From Morinoia aosen (taxonomy: Eukaryota > Arthropoda > Malacostraca > Amphipoda > Talitridae): a stretch of 64,000 nt of DNA. Positions 41,668-53,777 of the stretch are shown here, in pieces. Each line of letters begins with the position of its first letter. Within the stretch, counting starts at the first letter, position 1. The stretch lies in assembly GCA_030386875.1 (NCBI GenBank), contig CM059559.1, positions 66,602,392 to 66,666,391 of the forward strand. The letters run 5' to 3'. The position numbers were made by a program, and so were the translations under genes. The notes under the pieces are model-generated. The model searched no databases. It was not told the origin of the DNA and saw only the letters and a list, made by a program, of their open reading frames with translations.

Positions 41668-42839
41668 GGGGGTCATCTGAGCGATTTTTGGTTTTTGAAC
41701 CGATTGATCCGAAATTTCGTCAGAATGTGCAATATAAAAATAAACACATCTCACTTGTATAACTTTTTCTAATTTAGCCTTAGTTTTTGAAACAATGGCT
41801 AAAATTAATTTTTTATGCTATACTTTCGGAAATTATAAAGAAATGGAAGTCAATGAGTTTTCATGCTAGAACAAAACTTTTGGCAGTTTTTTAATCCTTC
41901 TGACAAAGTAACAGAGCCGAATTTTCCATTTTCTTTTCTATTTTATTTTATATGCGATTTTCTCAGTATCTAAAATGTGCAAAATTTTCGGTTTTGTAGA
42001 ACGACAAAAAAAGTTGAATGTAAACATTTGAAAAATCATTCTGTTAGAATGCTGGAAATGTTACATGGGTTCCAAAACTTTTTTTCTTGCATGAAAACTC
42101 ATTGTCTTCTATTCATTTTTAGGTGGACAATTTGATTTTCCCGAAACAGGCGAAAAACATGAATTTTGCAGTGAAATGTGATATAACGCTTATTTTTTAC
42201 TTGAATACTTTGTTCACGCTGTTTCACCATCTACAAATACTACACATGCGTAATTCCATATTTATACTGTGAAAAACATATTACATGTATAAATTACATG
42301 AATGAAATACGAATGAATACGAAATTAATTATACGAATGAAATATGGAACACTCATTATTTTTGTGCTGACACGATAATTTTTTTATTTGTGGACCGATT
42401 GTTTTGAAATTTTCCAGGTATCTGTAATTTTTAAAATGAACACTATTTTACTTCGGTACCTTTTTCTATTTTGGCTTTAGTTTTTAGAAAACGGGAAATA
42501 TACGTTTTTATGTTATTTTATTCGGATATTTAAAAAATTAGAAGGCAAGAAATTTTCATGATAAAACAAAACCAAAGACAGTTTTGGAATGCTTGCGACT
42601 CTAACACACCAGCAAAGCCAGATTTTTATTTTTAATTTTTGTTTTCTTATGATATTGCAGTTAAAAATTCATGATTTTTGACCCCCATCATCCTCCTTTT
42701 AGATCCCCTCGGGGGGGGTGTGGTAGTTTTAGTGCCGGTAGTCCCATTAAATTTTAGGACACAATAGCCCACTACCTAAATACCATTTTTTAGCAAAGAA
42801 CAAACTGATCATTAAGACCAAAATCGCTTAGATGACCCC
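41668..42839. mobile_element. 1.17-kb TIR element with an internal duplication
   Basis: Inverted ends gggggtcatctgagcgattt (41668 onward) and its near-inverse aaatcgcttagatgaccccc (42820-42839). Adjacent flanks are aaattaa and aaatcaa, a possible 7-bp duplication with one mismatch. Inside, a roughly 110-bp motif ('ccgattgatccgaaatttc' / 'ccgattgttttgaaatttt') recurs about 700 bp apart (41700 and 42395), so it looks like a partial tandem dimer. It has no coding capacity. Confidence 0.65.
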
Positions 42840-42842
42840 CAA

Positions 42843-43382
42843 ATCAACGAATGCAGTTGAAAATGGGAGGGACAACAATATTCAAATAATCGTTGTAAGA
42901 TTTGGATGGCATGGTAGCCCACAGGCATTTTACGGCTAAGCGCTGTTTCCCAGTAATCAACGGCTGACATGACTGGTGCCGATTGTTCACCCAAGTAATG
43001 TTTTCGCCACTCTTCATCAAGAAATTTCTTATCGACAAACTTTTCCATTGGTGAAATTTCGTTTAACATATAAGACAAAGATTTTGCAGTCGGTGTTGAG
43101 CATTAAGCCGATTTAGGCAGCGTACAAGGTCATGTTCAGGATCCTCGACGGAAAATTGTCTTGGGATTTGTGAAACTGCTTCAACCAAGAAGCGTCTATA
43201 ATTAGGAAAACACTTTCTCTCGTGAAGTTCACAATGCCAGTTATCTCTGACATCGTTTCAGTTGCTGTCATCCCAACGTTGTGTGTATTTTTTCCCCTAT
43301 TGGCATTAAACCACTGGTGAATGTTAGATGGGAGGCATTCAGCAAAAAAAATGGTCGCATTCTTCACGAAAGCAACACCCAT
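42843..43382 (-). pseudogene. Unidentified coding remnant of the 4.7-kb element
   Basis: Two overlapping minus-strand frames (43113-43382 and 42843-43078) look protein-like: 'FFAECLPSNIHQWFNANRGK' and 'SAVDYWETALSRKMPVGYHA'. The second ends at the edge of the 1.17-kb insert. Protein-like sequence also seems to resume beyond that insert, near 41500-41640 on the minus strand ('CRLFTASNVPISTNLIRAIN'). I do not recognise the family. It is probably the decayed transposase of the 4.7-kb element. Confidence 0.4.
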
Positions 43383-43555
43383 AAAATCCGAAGGAAAGCT
43401 CTTAATAAGGCTACAAATTTTTTATACTAAATTGAAGATATTCGGATAGTCCCACAGAAACAAGTATTCAATGCGTTTCATTTCCCAAAATTATAATCTA
43501 AGAGATTCAAATAAGCGAGGGTTAGCTTACTGTTGAAAGCACTGGTTATCATATC

Positions 43556-45177
43556 CAGGGCTGCCACTGATGGGGGATTTCCCCTAAATCTGGGGGAAAC
43601 GGTGGTCGTCTGGGGGAATGGGGGAAACTCTCGTGAAATCGACTAAATTTAGGGGAATTTAGCTAGACACTATTCTTCATTAAAATATTGTGAAACCTGA
43701 ATAAGTTATGCAGACGTATGGTTATTCGAATGAAGATATCATGATGCAGAACGGAAAATACCTCCTTAGCAACAAATGAGAGGCTATTTCACGAAGTTTG
43801 AACGTGGATCGAACTTGTTAGACTTACAACGAGATTCACATCGGAACAGTGAACAGTCTCAACTAAAAATTCAGGCTCGAGAATCGAAGAGTTCGCTCAA
43901 TTAGAGGAATAAAAAGGCTCTCAGTGACCGTGTGACTGACTGTTGCTATAGCTTCCTTTTACTGAGCGAATACTCCTCAGTCAACACTTCCTTCATTAAC
44001 TTAAATTGTGCGTTAAAAGTGTGGTAATTTGTCTTATATATTAAATTGTGAATTCTGATAATTTTTAACCTCTTTTCTTAGGCAAAGGAAGCAGAACGCA
44101 GATGTGTTTTTGAAGATAAGCTACTTGGATGCTTTAAATTCAAGAGACGCTAAAAATGTGCGGCAGCTAGGCCTAGTCTTTTTATCTTATAACGTGGTGA
44201 CTTATTAATCAGGGGTTTTATACTTTAAGACTCGCATATGCAAATTTGGAGCGTCTTGTTTGAGATATTCTTGAGATTTACCTTGTTTCTCTCTAGTCTT
44301 GATATGCCATCGTTTGTGCATCCAACATTCATGATTGCATTGTTCCAAAGTAACTATAATTATTATTATCTTTCTTTATCTGCATTGTCATAATTGATTT
44401 GCGTTACAGAAGCAAACTCTGTAACATGCTGCTACGCAATTAGTATTTTTCTAATTTGAATATTTACTTTACGTTTTAGCAGCCGAAGTTTTAGAGCGAT
44501 GACAACTAAGTTTATTTTGTTGGTAAATGAGACTTATATTAATATTTTGTTATTTTACAGTTTTTTTTGCTTCAGAATGCTGATACTGTTCCCCTAATGA
44601 ATGACCAAACCGAATCATCCTCTATGTATAAAACGGAAGTTCTATGCACAATCAGATGGAGATGACTGGCTCAGTTTACCAGAATTAAAAACTTTCTTGA
44701 AATGAAATAATTATCCCAACTACAGTTATTGTATGTGCTGTAATATTTATTTGGCAAATCAATATATATCTATGGTTCGTGCAACATTCAGTGGAACATA
44801 AGAGAAATATAAATGTTGTAGATACCAGCGCTGATATCGTACACTTTATGGTAAGAGAGCCGTCCAAGGAATCCGATGAAATTGCCGTAAGCGAGATACT
44901 CTTGCAGCATACTTTGCCCAACTCGATATTCCATTCTGACGTGTTGATCATTTCTTATCGATGGGTAAAACAAATTTCCCTGGCCGCAAAATAGCATACA
45001 AGCTGTCAATAAAAGGGACAAAATCACATTTGTACTAAATATACAGCAAGTAACGTAAGTTTCTAGTTAACATATATGGTAATATGTTTTATCTAAATTT
45101 TGGGGGATTTTTGCTGGAAATGGGGGAATTTCTACAGCAAATCTGGGGGAAAGAGAAAAACTTCAGTGGCAGCCCTG
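43556..45177. mobile_element. hAT-type element, 1,622 bp, with G-rich subterminal repeats
   Basis: Ends CAGGGCTGCCACTGA and its inverse tcagtggcagccctg, flanked by a perfect 8-bp duplication atcatatc (43548-43555 and 45178-45185). Several 'tgggggaa' blocks lie within 90 bp of each end. Interior frames (for example 44779-44994) are short; one ('DEIAVSEILLQHTLPNSIF') vaguely resembles a hAT transposase segment, but I do not rely on it. Non-autonomous. Confidence 0.9.
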
Positions 45178-45752
45178 ATCATATCATTTTTCTGAGTTGG
45201 ATCGCAAAACGATAACTCAACAATGTGTGAGTGTATCCCACTGCTCCAGCAATCGTCGTACACTACTAGCTTGTTTAGAAACTGCGTGCCGCACATTGCG
45301 AAAAAAAAACGAACTTGTTCAGTGGAACTCGTTGACTTGTGCTATATTTACGAATCAAATGTCCATATGATCCATCTTTGAATTCTCGTGAAGGTTAAGT
45401 TTACCTTCTGCTCATTTAATTCTTAATTGGGTTATTCAACTGTAGTTATTGACAACCTTCATGTTTTCTCATGGCAGTTACAAACCAGATTTGATACATA
45501 GATTTTACCCTAGATTTCGCATTTTTTCCTCTTACCCTAGACTGTACCCTAGGAGGGGTCTGATTACCCTAAACTAGGGTAATTACCCTAGGAGTGGAAG
45601 CACTGAGTGCATGAGCAAGCTACGTGACTCCTCTAAACAAAACAATTTACCGCAAGTCTCTATCTATGTTAGATCATATTTTACAGCTTCCTAAAATATG
45701 TAAATAATACAGGTTTTATGGAGAGTGGTCGGATTTTTTTGCCAGTACTTTA

Positions 45753-46120
45753 GGATGAAAATAGTTTGAATGCACCAAAGTAGCATAGAATCCAAATTAA
45801 TCAGTGGCTCTCACATGGGATCAGCAGTGTTAATCCCAAGAATAAAGCTATCTCCAAGTGATACAAATTTACCGTTCACTTTACATAGAACACAATTTCC
45901 CCTTCGACTCTCGTATTCTATGACTATCGACAAAGATCAAGGCAAACCTTCGACAAAGTTGGTATATATTATCAGCAACCCGTGTTTTCTCATGGCCAGC
46001 TTTGTGTAGTATTTTCGCGATCGCATGCGGAACAAAATGTTTAAGTTAAAGTCGCTCATGATAATGGCAGCAAATATCAGAGAGTAAAGTATTGAATAAC
46101 TTACGCCAAAAATATAGTTT
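45753..46120 (+). pseudogene. PIF1-type Helitron helicase, C-terminal part
   Basis: It continues the helicase after the Tc1 insertion: 'IESKLISGSHMGSAVLIPRI', 'LPFTLHRTQFPLRLSYSMTI' (the family usually has 'AYSMTINKAQGQT'), then a frame change near 45985 and 'FSHGQLCVVFSRSHAEQNV', ending around 'AKNIVY' near 46120. These are the last helicase motifs. Joining at a single TA is frame-compatible with 38700-39602, with a stop a few codons after the junction. Confidence 0.85.
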
Positions 46121-46689
46121 ATTGAGAAATTTTGAATTATTACTAAATTTCTATGACAATATGTTGACCTTATTTTTTCACTGTCTGTTTTCAATATTAT
46201 TTCAATATGCGTTGCCAATAATAATTTGTCTTTTCATCGATATGCAAATTGTCGACAACTTTGTAATGTAGAGTAAAATTATCCATGAAATATTGAAACA
46301 AAATTACATTTTTACCCTAATGCGAACTGAATTATATGAAAACTTTGTATGGCACAAAAACTTTATTTCTAATTTCAGTAATTATTTAATGGATACTATC
46401 CATAGCAAAGAATCTCTATAAAATACATTTCCTTCATTCATAACCTTGTATGCTTGGAAGTGAGTTAATTATTGAAATCGTCTAATCTACACGGATTTCT
46501 GCTCATTATCATAAAGGCTAGGATAGGTTAGATCAGAATATATTACGTTGGAACTGGTACGGTGATATTGACCAAATTTTTTTCACTGGTCCACTCAATG
46601 TAACGATCGCAATGTCCATGGAATTTGGGTAAGGATAGGAGGTTAGCGTATGTTAACGGAATTTTTCCATAGTCCTCATTTTTTATGTT
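46121..46689. other. Unassigned AT-rich stretch
   Basis: Downstream of the helicase remnant. I see no coding and no terminal repeat. Confidence 0.4.
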
Positions 46690-46692
46690 TGA

Positions 46693-46725
46693 CATACACT
46701 CATGATCAAAATTTTAAGACCACTT
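46693..46725 (+). mobile_element. Tc1-like terminal repeat fragment
   Basis: The motif acactcatgatcaaaattttaagaccacttg has the look of Tc1-family ends, but I find no matching inverted end within 2 kb and no transposase. Confidence 0.35.
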
Positions 46726-48817
46726 GAAAATTTAGAATAATGCCCACTTTTCAGTGAACAATAATTAAATGCATTCAACTAGGGATCGGTAATTACTAGA
46801 GGTAAAAGGTTAAAGAGACAAAAACTAACAATTGTTACAACTTATTAAGAAATTAATAATTTTAATGAGTAATGACTTTTGCACAAGCTTGTTTTTTGGC
46901 TGCTTGGAATGCATTGTTTTTAGTAATAGTGATTCATACAAGTATCATCATATATCAAGAAATAAAAAAGTTTTGCTTTCATTGCATTCGTCACACATAA
47001 CAGTGATTATCGGTTTCACTAGCGTGGTAGCATGAAGTAAATGTCACAGAAGCGGGAAAAATTTTCGTGACAGAATTGGAAACCTCCGCGTTCTTTCTGC
47101 ATGATATGTCAGACAAAAGTAAGACTTCATGATTTTAACACTCGATGGATTCGAAGAAGTTTCTTCAGCAACTAGTGAGTAAACCACAAAAATAAATTGT
47201 CTAAAAATTTTTTACCCCACCACAAGTATTATATTACCTTTTCGGATATTTGTCACATACTTCCTTGCATTTTAATAGGAAGACCGTTTGAGGTATTAGT
47301 CTTTCATCTTGATATTTTAATTTTGAATCAGTATAACCTTTAATTTGTTCATTTCTTTGGATGGGTTCAAATTTGAATGTCTACCCTACAATTAAAAATT
47401 CTCAAGCGATGCGGAAGTATGCTTAAGAAATTTTGATCAGCTATTTCTGAATAGGTTGGGTGAATTCAAGCTCGGGATCATGAGCAGAGAGATTTCTCAC
47501 TGGATTGTGTTAAAGCTCGGACGTAAGCTAAACAAATCAAGGGCGGCAAAAAATAAGTAAAAAACACGTAAGATCTGTGAGTAAAGAGAAAATCAGCACC
47601 AATGCACGTGTTTGACGAGCAAGCATTGAGTTATCATGTATTTTAATGATAGGTTCAAATCTTTTGCCAAGACGAGCTGCCAGTCATTGGTTTGGCCTAC
47701 TAGGACGATCAGCCTGGCCTGTGCGAAGGTAAACTGTAGAAAATAGCCTGATTTTGTCAAGTGAGATTTTTATTTGACGTATAAATTCCCTATGGGGTAA
47801 TTTTTGAGCACAGGATTTTTGAAAATTTGCTCATTCCTAACTTTAATACTTTAGTGACGCCTCAATAAAGTCGAGGAACAGCAAAGTCAATTTGAATAAG
47901 ACGTTACAAGCGCCAGTCTTTGCCTAAGGGCTTGCAGTTGGAATTTCAGTTTTGATATTAATTACTTCATTCGTACATCATTAGTTTTCCGAATAGGGAG
48001 TGAGCATTTTATTATCCAGTTTCCAATTCAAATTATGAAATTTCCTCGTCATTAGGAAATTGAAGATGTGGGAGATGCTCCGATTCTGAAGGCACTGTAT
48101 TAATTAGTCTTTTTCCGAGAACTTAGTTGAAGAGTGCAGAAAATTTTCGAATACAACAAATACATGGGATTCGTCGTCCTCAGGACAGCAATCTACTAGT
48201 TTGGAGAAGATGATGACAAAAAAATCAATATTTAAGTACACTTTGTGGATTGATGTAGTATACCAACGTTCCGGAGACCAAATCCAGTTGAGCCATGGCG
48301 TGTGAGAAAAAAAGGCCCACATCCGAAAGTCTCAATCAATTTATGAAAGCCTTCAGAAACATTTTATTGAGGAAGCAGAACAACATAGGCGGAGTTTTAG
48401 TAGGTAGGAATAAGCCCCATTATACTTTTTCTTATTTGCAACGTTCTAAATCGGCCCACAACTAAAATCCTTTTCTTTTTGGCCGCTGATGATTGATTCA
48501 ACAGCGGTTGTCTGACAGAAGGGTTGAAACCAAGTACCGAAAATAACCACAAAACGACCACATTCCAACTACCCTCAGAGGCAATTGCCGCAGTTACCAC
48601 AAAGACCACATACTCAATTGAATACAAACAGTTCGATCGTGAAATGGCTATTTGAATGAGTTATCAGCAGATTAGTAACACACCACCAATAATTATTATT
48701 CTTGCAGATCAGAAGCATGACAAATTACCGAGGCTGAGGATTTCAGAAAGGACTGTCAACAAAATGAAACTAGGTACCAGGAACACGTCGACGCAACAGA
48801 GTGCAACACCATGCTTC
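46726..48817. other. Unassigned AT-rich stretch
   Basis: Short frames only (the longest about 76 codons at 48397-48627, minus). No recognisable domain or repeat. Confidence 0.4.
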
Positions 48818-49081
48818 TTCTGAGTGATCATCAGGAATAAAACCACAAACAACGGAATAAAATTCATTTTTCTAAAAAGGGGCATTCAGACTAGCGCTAG
48901 TTTCGATACTTCATTATCAATGAATGCTCTGAAAATAAGATCAACAATATATAAAAATTAAAATTTCAATTATAACTAAATATATATATACAGCCTATTT
49001 AATATACAATTGGCAGGCACTTTGATCACAGTTAAGAACTGGTTTCTGCTTAGAAATGTACATTGATTCTAAAATACGGAG

Positions 49082-50998
49082 ATCGCTATTGCACGTAGAA
49101 TCTTAAATTGAAAAATCATACACCGAGAAAATATGGTTGGAGTTTTCACAGTGAAGTCTAGACGAAGACTGAGATGGAGAGGCAAGCGGCCTATTAGTTC
49201 TAAATGATTTGCCTAGATGTTTGTAAAATCTAATCTTTGACTGTTTCTGAGTGCTCCCTATGTAGGAACTCAGGCAAGTTCCACACTGATATTTGTACAC
49301 AATACTAGGGAGCAACTCTTTCGGCAGTCTGTCTTTATACTGGAAAAATGATTTTATTTGGAAACTGTTGCGGAAAACAAACTTGAAATCGAGTTGGGGA
49401 TAAAATTTTCTCAAATTCCTAGTTAAACGTTGTTTTAGCTCATCAGAAGTTGGTCCAATATACGGAAGAGATCCATATAAAGCACATTTGGAAACTGTAG
49501 CTACCGTGACCTTTGGTTTATCGAACATTTTGTTTAAAAACTTTTTAATAGTATAGTCAAAAATATATTCAGGGTATCCATTGGTAAAAAAAATGCCCTC
49601 ATATAATTTAGTTCGTCGCAAAACTTATGATAGTTTGATGACGAGTGAAAGGCTCTGTGAAGAAGAGTTCTCAAACTATTCAGTTTAAAAATGAAAGGAG
49701 TAAAGCTGAAGAAACTATTTCCTAGACCAGTGAACGGTTTCCGATAAATGCCAAGTTGAAGATGATTGTCAAAGCGTTGAACCCTAACGTCTAAAAACGG
49801 CAAAACTTTATCATTTTCTACATCCATGGTGAATTTGATATTTGGGTGTTGACTATTTGTATGACCTAAGAACAGATTGGCATGAGTGACATCATTAAAA
49901 ATAACAAAAATATCGTCCAAATATCGGTTATAAAAAACAGGTTTGAAAAAAATATGGACAAGAATACAGGTAGTTATTTTCCATATTGCACATAAATATG
50001 TTCGCTAAATTAGGGGCTAGAGGGTTACCCATCGCCAGGTCATCTATCTGTTTGTACAAAATATTACCGAAATAAAAACACGTTTCGGTAACAGCCAGCT
50101 TCAACAAATCCATGAAAGACTTTCTGCCCAAACCATGATGGTATTCACTAACAAAAAACCAGCTATTACACACCAGATATAAAGTTTCAAGGACAGGTAT
50201 TTTAGTATTCAATGACGTGACATCATAACTGACCAGATCATAGTTAGGTTGAATCGGCAATGCGGTCATTCTTTCATAAAAATTGAACGAGTTCTTTAAA
50301 GTGTATAGATTGGAGGCCAGTTCATAAATGAGCGGAATAATAAATTTAGCTAGCTTATACACATATAGGAATTCTTAATGCCGCCAGTATTGGCCGTAGG
50401 GGAACGTTCGCTTTATGCACTTTAGCTAGACCGTAAAGAATACCGGGGGCAGAACCTGAAACTCTAATATCGTTATACGTATCGGCGGTGATTAATTCGG
50501 AATGCTTAAGTTTAGTAATGAATCTATTCATTTTATCTTCTATTTTCACAATGAAAGCTGGGGAATCGATATTTAGTAGCTTCTGAAATTTAATAGTCAT
50601 TAGAATTGTAGGCATTTTGCCTATAAAATCTTTTTTGTCCATAAAACAACACCGCGGCCTTTGTCCGCCTTACACACGATTACACTTTTATCTATACCAA
50701 GTTCCTTCAGAATGGCAATATCTTGTGAGTTGACTGTAGGAGAAAATATTCTGCTTGACTAAAAACCATAATAAGTTTCGCAAGCTTTTTTTCGTACAAT
50801 GTCAATAACGGTCTGAAAATTGATATTTTCTAAAAATTTATGTTTTTTAAAGGAATTGATGAACTTCTCGAATGGTAAGAAGTATCGAAAAAAATTGAGT
50901 TTCTTTACAGGTAAATTAAAATCTAACCCAAATGAAAGCAGGAAATTTTCCCTATCGGTTAAGACACGGCTTGTATAATTGAAGATTACCTTCCCCGG
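49082..50998 (-). pseudogene. PLE RT/GIY-YIG pseudogene, left copy
   Basis: Starting in the N-terminal region ('VIFNYTSR' near 50990, matching 'VIFNYSSL' of the 838-residue PLE), it runs through RT pieces in several frames: 'YGLAKVHK', motif A 'SYDVTSLNTKIP', motif B 'LAMGNPLAPNLANIFM', motif C reduced to 'DDIFV' near 49915, motif D 'LPFLDVRV'. The GIY-YIG part ('IVYKYQCGTCLSSYIGST') follows. Frame breaks lie near 50640, 50360, 49925 and 49600. It is too damaged to be functional. Confidence 0.87.
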
Positions 50999-51005
50999 GT
51001 CAAAA

Positions 51006-51254
51006 CAGTCGAAGATTAGATTTTACCAACATTTAGGCAAATCATTTAGAACTAATAGGCCGCTAGCCACTCCATCTCAGTCTTTGCCTAGACTTCACTG
51101 TGAAAACACCAACCATATTTTCTCGGTGGATGATTTTTCAATTTTAGATTCTACGTGTAATAGCGCCGTCCGGATTTTAGAATCAATGAATATTTTTAAG
51201 CAGAAACACATTCTTAACTGTGATCAAAGTGCCTGCCAATTGGATATTATATAG
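51006..51254 (+). pseudogene. PLE GIY-YIG C-terminal fragment, right copy
   Basis: Begins inside the nuclease domain ('SKIRFYQHLGKSFRTNRPLA') and runs to the normal C-terminus ('RILESMNIFKQKHILNCDQS'), stop at 51252-51254. It is close to the left copy, differing at several residues. Only the 3' end was inserted. Confidence 0.85.
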
Positions 51255-51414
51255 GCTGTATTTATATATTTAGCAATTATTGAAACATAATATTTTCATA
51301 TGTTGTTGATCTTATTTCCAGAACATTCATTGATAATGAAGTATCGAAACTAGCGCAAGTCTGAATGTCCCGTTTTAGAAAAATGAATTTTATTCCGTTG
51401 TTTCTGAGTGATCA

Positions 51415-53669
51415 GTGACGCAGAAAGTAGGGAAGTGAGAATTCATACGTTATCTTTCATGATCAAAATGCATGAAAATTGGCACATTGAGTAACAACGA
51501 AAAAGAAAAGGAAATTTAAGGGTCCAGCAAGAAACCCGCGGTTTGCGTTTTAAAAACAAAAATTCGAAATCAGGAGAAAGAGGTCATTCAATGTTAGGGT
51601 TAAACATTTGTGCAGTGCTTTTTCATATTTCTACGTGGCCCTTTAATTGTGGGAATGTGCTTTTATTTTTTGGGGAAAGGATTTGATATGCATACCTCCC
51701 GAATTTTGTGCATCAGAATGCTTTGCACCTTCGTCTCATTTATTTATTTATTTCTTCTGTTTTCCATGTAATTCTGAGCTTTAATATTTTCGCCAGAGTG
51801 TTTTTGAACATTGGGCTATTTGTAAATTGATTGTTGCATTTTAGTGCGCCATTACAAGGTTGTAATTACCTCATGTGTTTCCAATAAACATAAAATAAGT
51901 GTAATCTCACTTTGATGTAAGATAAAAGAAAAGAAGAAATTGCAGTCGAGGAATTAATCCTAATTTCATATTCTTCCGGTTTGTGAACCCTTTTTCCGTA
52001 AATTCTTCTTCTTCTTCTGTCTTCGTCTCGACAGTCAATATCTCCTCTTGGTCACCCAGTTCTAACATCAGTAAGGTGAGTTAGAGAGTCAGGACAAAAT
52101 TCTTTACTGTTCTACGTCTGCAATACTGACATGTAAAACATTTAAGCGTTAAGAAGGTATGATTTCGGTAAAAAAACTTTATAACAAGAAATGAGGTAAC
52201 TTCTGGTAGCAATGCTATACAATCAGTTTTGGCGAATAATATGGGAAGATAGGATCATGTTGGAATACTATGAATAAACGTTAATGAGCAATCAAATTGA
52301 TTCTTAGCAGAAAAACGTTATGTGTTCGCTTCGAAGAAAGCTATTGGGAAGATTTATTCTCCAGAGGTGTCTCAGCATGTATGCGCGGGTCAGAGCTAAT
52401 GCCCAGTCGGAAATAATGGTTGTGATTTTAGTAGAATATAGTGGTGTATAAGAGATTAAAGTCGATTATGGACGATGAAACAATATGGTAGATATATCTA
52501 CCATAACTTAACGTTGATTTTAGTATATTTCGGCCGATATTGGTAAAGGTAATATTGGTTGGTTATGGTTTGTTAACATATCGTAGATTTTAGTTTATTT
52601 AAGTCGATATTGGTGGAGGCAACAATGGTTGTTTAAGGTTTGATATTACATGGATGTTCTAAGACTACAAATGGCAAAGCATAGATAAATGTAGCTTCAA
52701 CTTTACTCCGTAAATTAAGTACATAAAAAACAGCTGTTCATAATAAATTATATATTTTATCGTCTTCATGTTTGCAAAATGTTTTGTTTCTTCGTTTAGC
52801 ACCTATATATATATGTAAGCTAAAAATTATTGGAATTACGCAATGTATTCATATTTACTTTAATTGTGCATATACGGTATTGTTGATTCAAGTTGTGTCC
52901 TCATATAGTGTATTAATTAAATATTCTATGAGTGATGGTCAAATGACTCTTAGAGAAAACGTACTGTGACGTTACTGTTTATATGTTGAAGTTACCTGGA
53001 AAGTAATGCTTTAATAATAAAATGGCATTTAAGACAGTCCAGTCTATTTTCATTCCTTCGTTACGAATCACTTTTGAAATTTGCCTACATACTTTAGGAT
53101 GAAACACTGTTTGCCCATCCAGAGAATGATTACTGTAATGATATGTGCCATAAAAATAGAAAAGTTATGTGACGCGTTCAAAATTTGTTACCCGAACGCA
53201 GCGTTTCATACGTGTTCCATAGAGAGAAGTAACAAGGTACACCCATGGTGTAATACTTGTTCGATCATTGTACCTAACTCCAGATGTTGATTCAAATTTG
53301 TACAGTAACTTTTTTTTGTGAACGACATTTGACACTCTTGTACTGCAAAGATTTTACTTGTACCTTTACACCTACAAGACGTTAAAATGCGAATCAAACC
53401 AATATAACAGTTTTACTGCGTTCGTATGCAACGTCGCTTATGTTTGTACGAATCACGCAAAGTATAAAATATGTCCGAAAAACTAACACTCTATTACTTC
53501 TACGCAGCGTATAAAAAAATTACATGAGAGTTACAAAAGTCTATAGCAAAACAATTATTCGGAACACAGAGAATTAATTCATAGAAAAAATAACTTGTAC
53601 TATAATGTGATTCATTTCCTTGTATTTTCATTACAATACTTGGATCTTACCTTTGGCAGCTCACTCAGG
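51415..53669. other. Long AT-rich stretch without genes
   Basis: It contains a (ttc)n microsatellite near 52006 and the tandem repeat at 52511-52650. The largest frames are about 70 codons and unremarkable. Confidence 0.5.
52511..52650. repeat. Two 70-bp tandem repeats with a partial third
   Basis: Units starting at 52511 and 52581 share 'gattttagt.tattt', 'cgatattggt' and 'ttggttg'; a weaker copy lies near 52424. Confidence 0.65.
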
Positions 53670-53679
53670 CACTACACTG
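53670..53679 (+). repeat. Candidate CACTA-type terminus
   Basis: CACTACACTG stands about 100 bp upstream of the transposase ATG. I did not find a matching inverse end downstream, so this remains a suggestion. Confidence 0.3.
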
Positions 53680-53777
53680 TTAGTTATGTTAGTAGTTGAC
53701 TGTTAGTTATGACTCAACAGCCGGCGTGGCTGCATCTGTGCACTGAACTGTTGTTTCAATTGATCGTTTGATCCAAT

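Larger units (their letters stand above)
40867..45592. mobile_element. Unclassified 4.7-kb element with TACCCTAG subterminal repeats
   Basis: The 5' flank of the Tc1 transposase breaks at about 40867 and its far terminal repeat appears only at 45731. Both edges of the intervening block carry clusters of taccctag: three in about 50 bp on the left (40867-40920) and five or more, one inverted, on the right (45505-45592). The 9-mer taccctagg stands at both outermost positions. Two other elements are nested in it. Residual coding (42843-43382) is unidentified. Subterminal repeats suggest a DNA transposon; the class is unknown. Confidence 0.5.
39605..45750 (-). mobile_element. Tc1-type transposon inserted in the helicase, itself interrupted
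   Basis: The left end CAGTGCTTGAAAAAAAATCC (39605-39624) is inverse to the right end ggatttttttgccagtactt (45731-45750). Each end abuts TA (39603-39604 and 45751-45752), the Tc1/mariner target. Helicase homology stops at one TA and resumes at the other. The transposase is at the left; the rest of the span is a later 4.7-kb insertion. Confidence 0.85.
48831..51401. mobile_element. Second inverted pair of Penelope-like elements
   Basis: A long 5'-truncated PLE copy reads leftward from about 50998 to 48831 and a short one rightward from about 51000 to 51401. Their 3' tails are inverse copies. The insert is flanked by a perfect 13-bp repeat ttctgagtgatca (48818-48830 and 51402-51414). The architecture is the same as at 14096-15884, but the family is different and older. 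A degenerate hammerhead-like motif (ttgataatgaag, then cgaaac) is present in both tails. Confidence 0.87.

Noticed and set aside
40867-45592. TACCCTAG clusters as telomeric repeat
   Set aside because: Units are irregularly spaced and not in tandem; arthropod telomeres are usually TTAGG. They fit subterminal repeats better.
53670-53679. CACTACACTG as proven CACTA element end
   Set aside because: No inverse partner or 3-bp duplication was found downstream; kept only as a low-confidence feature.
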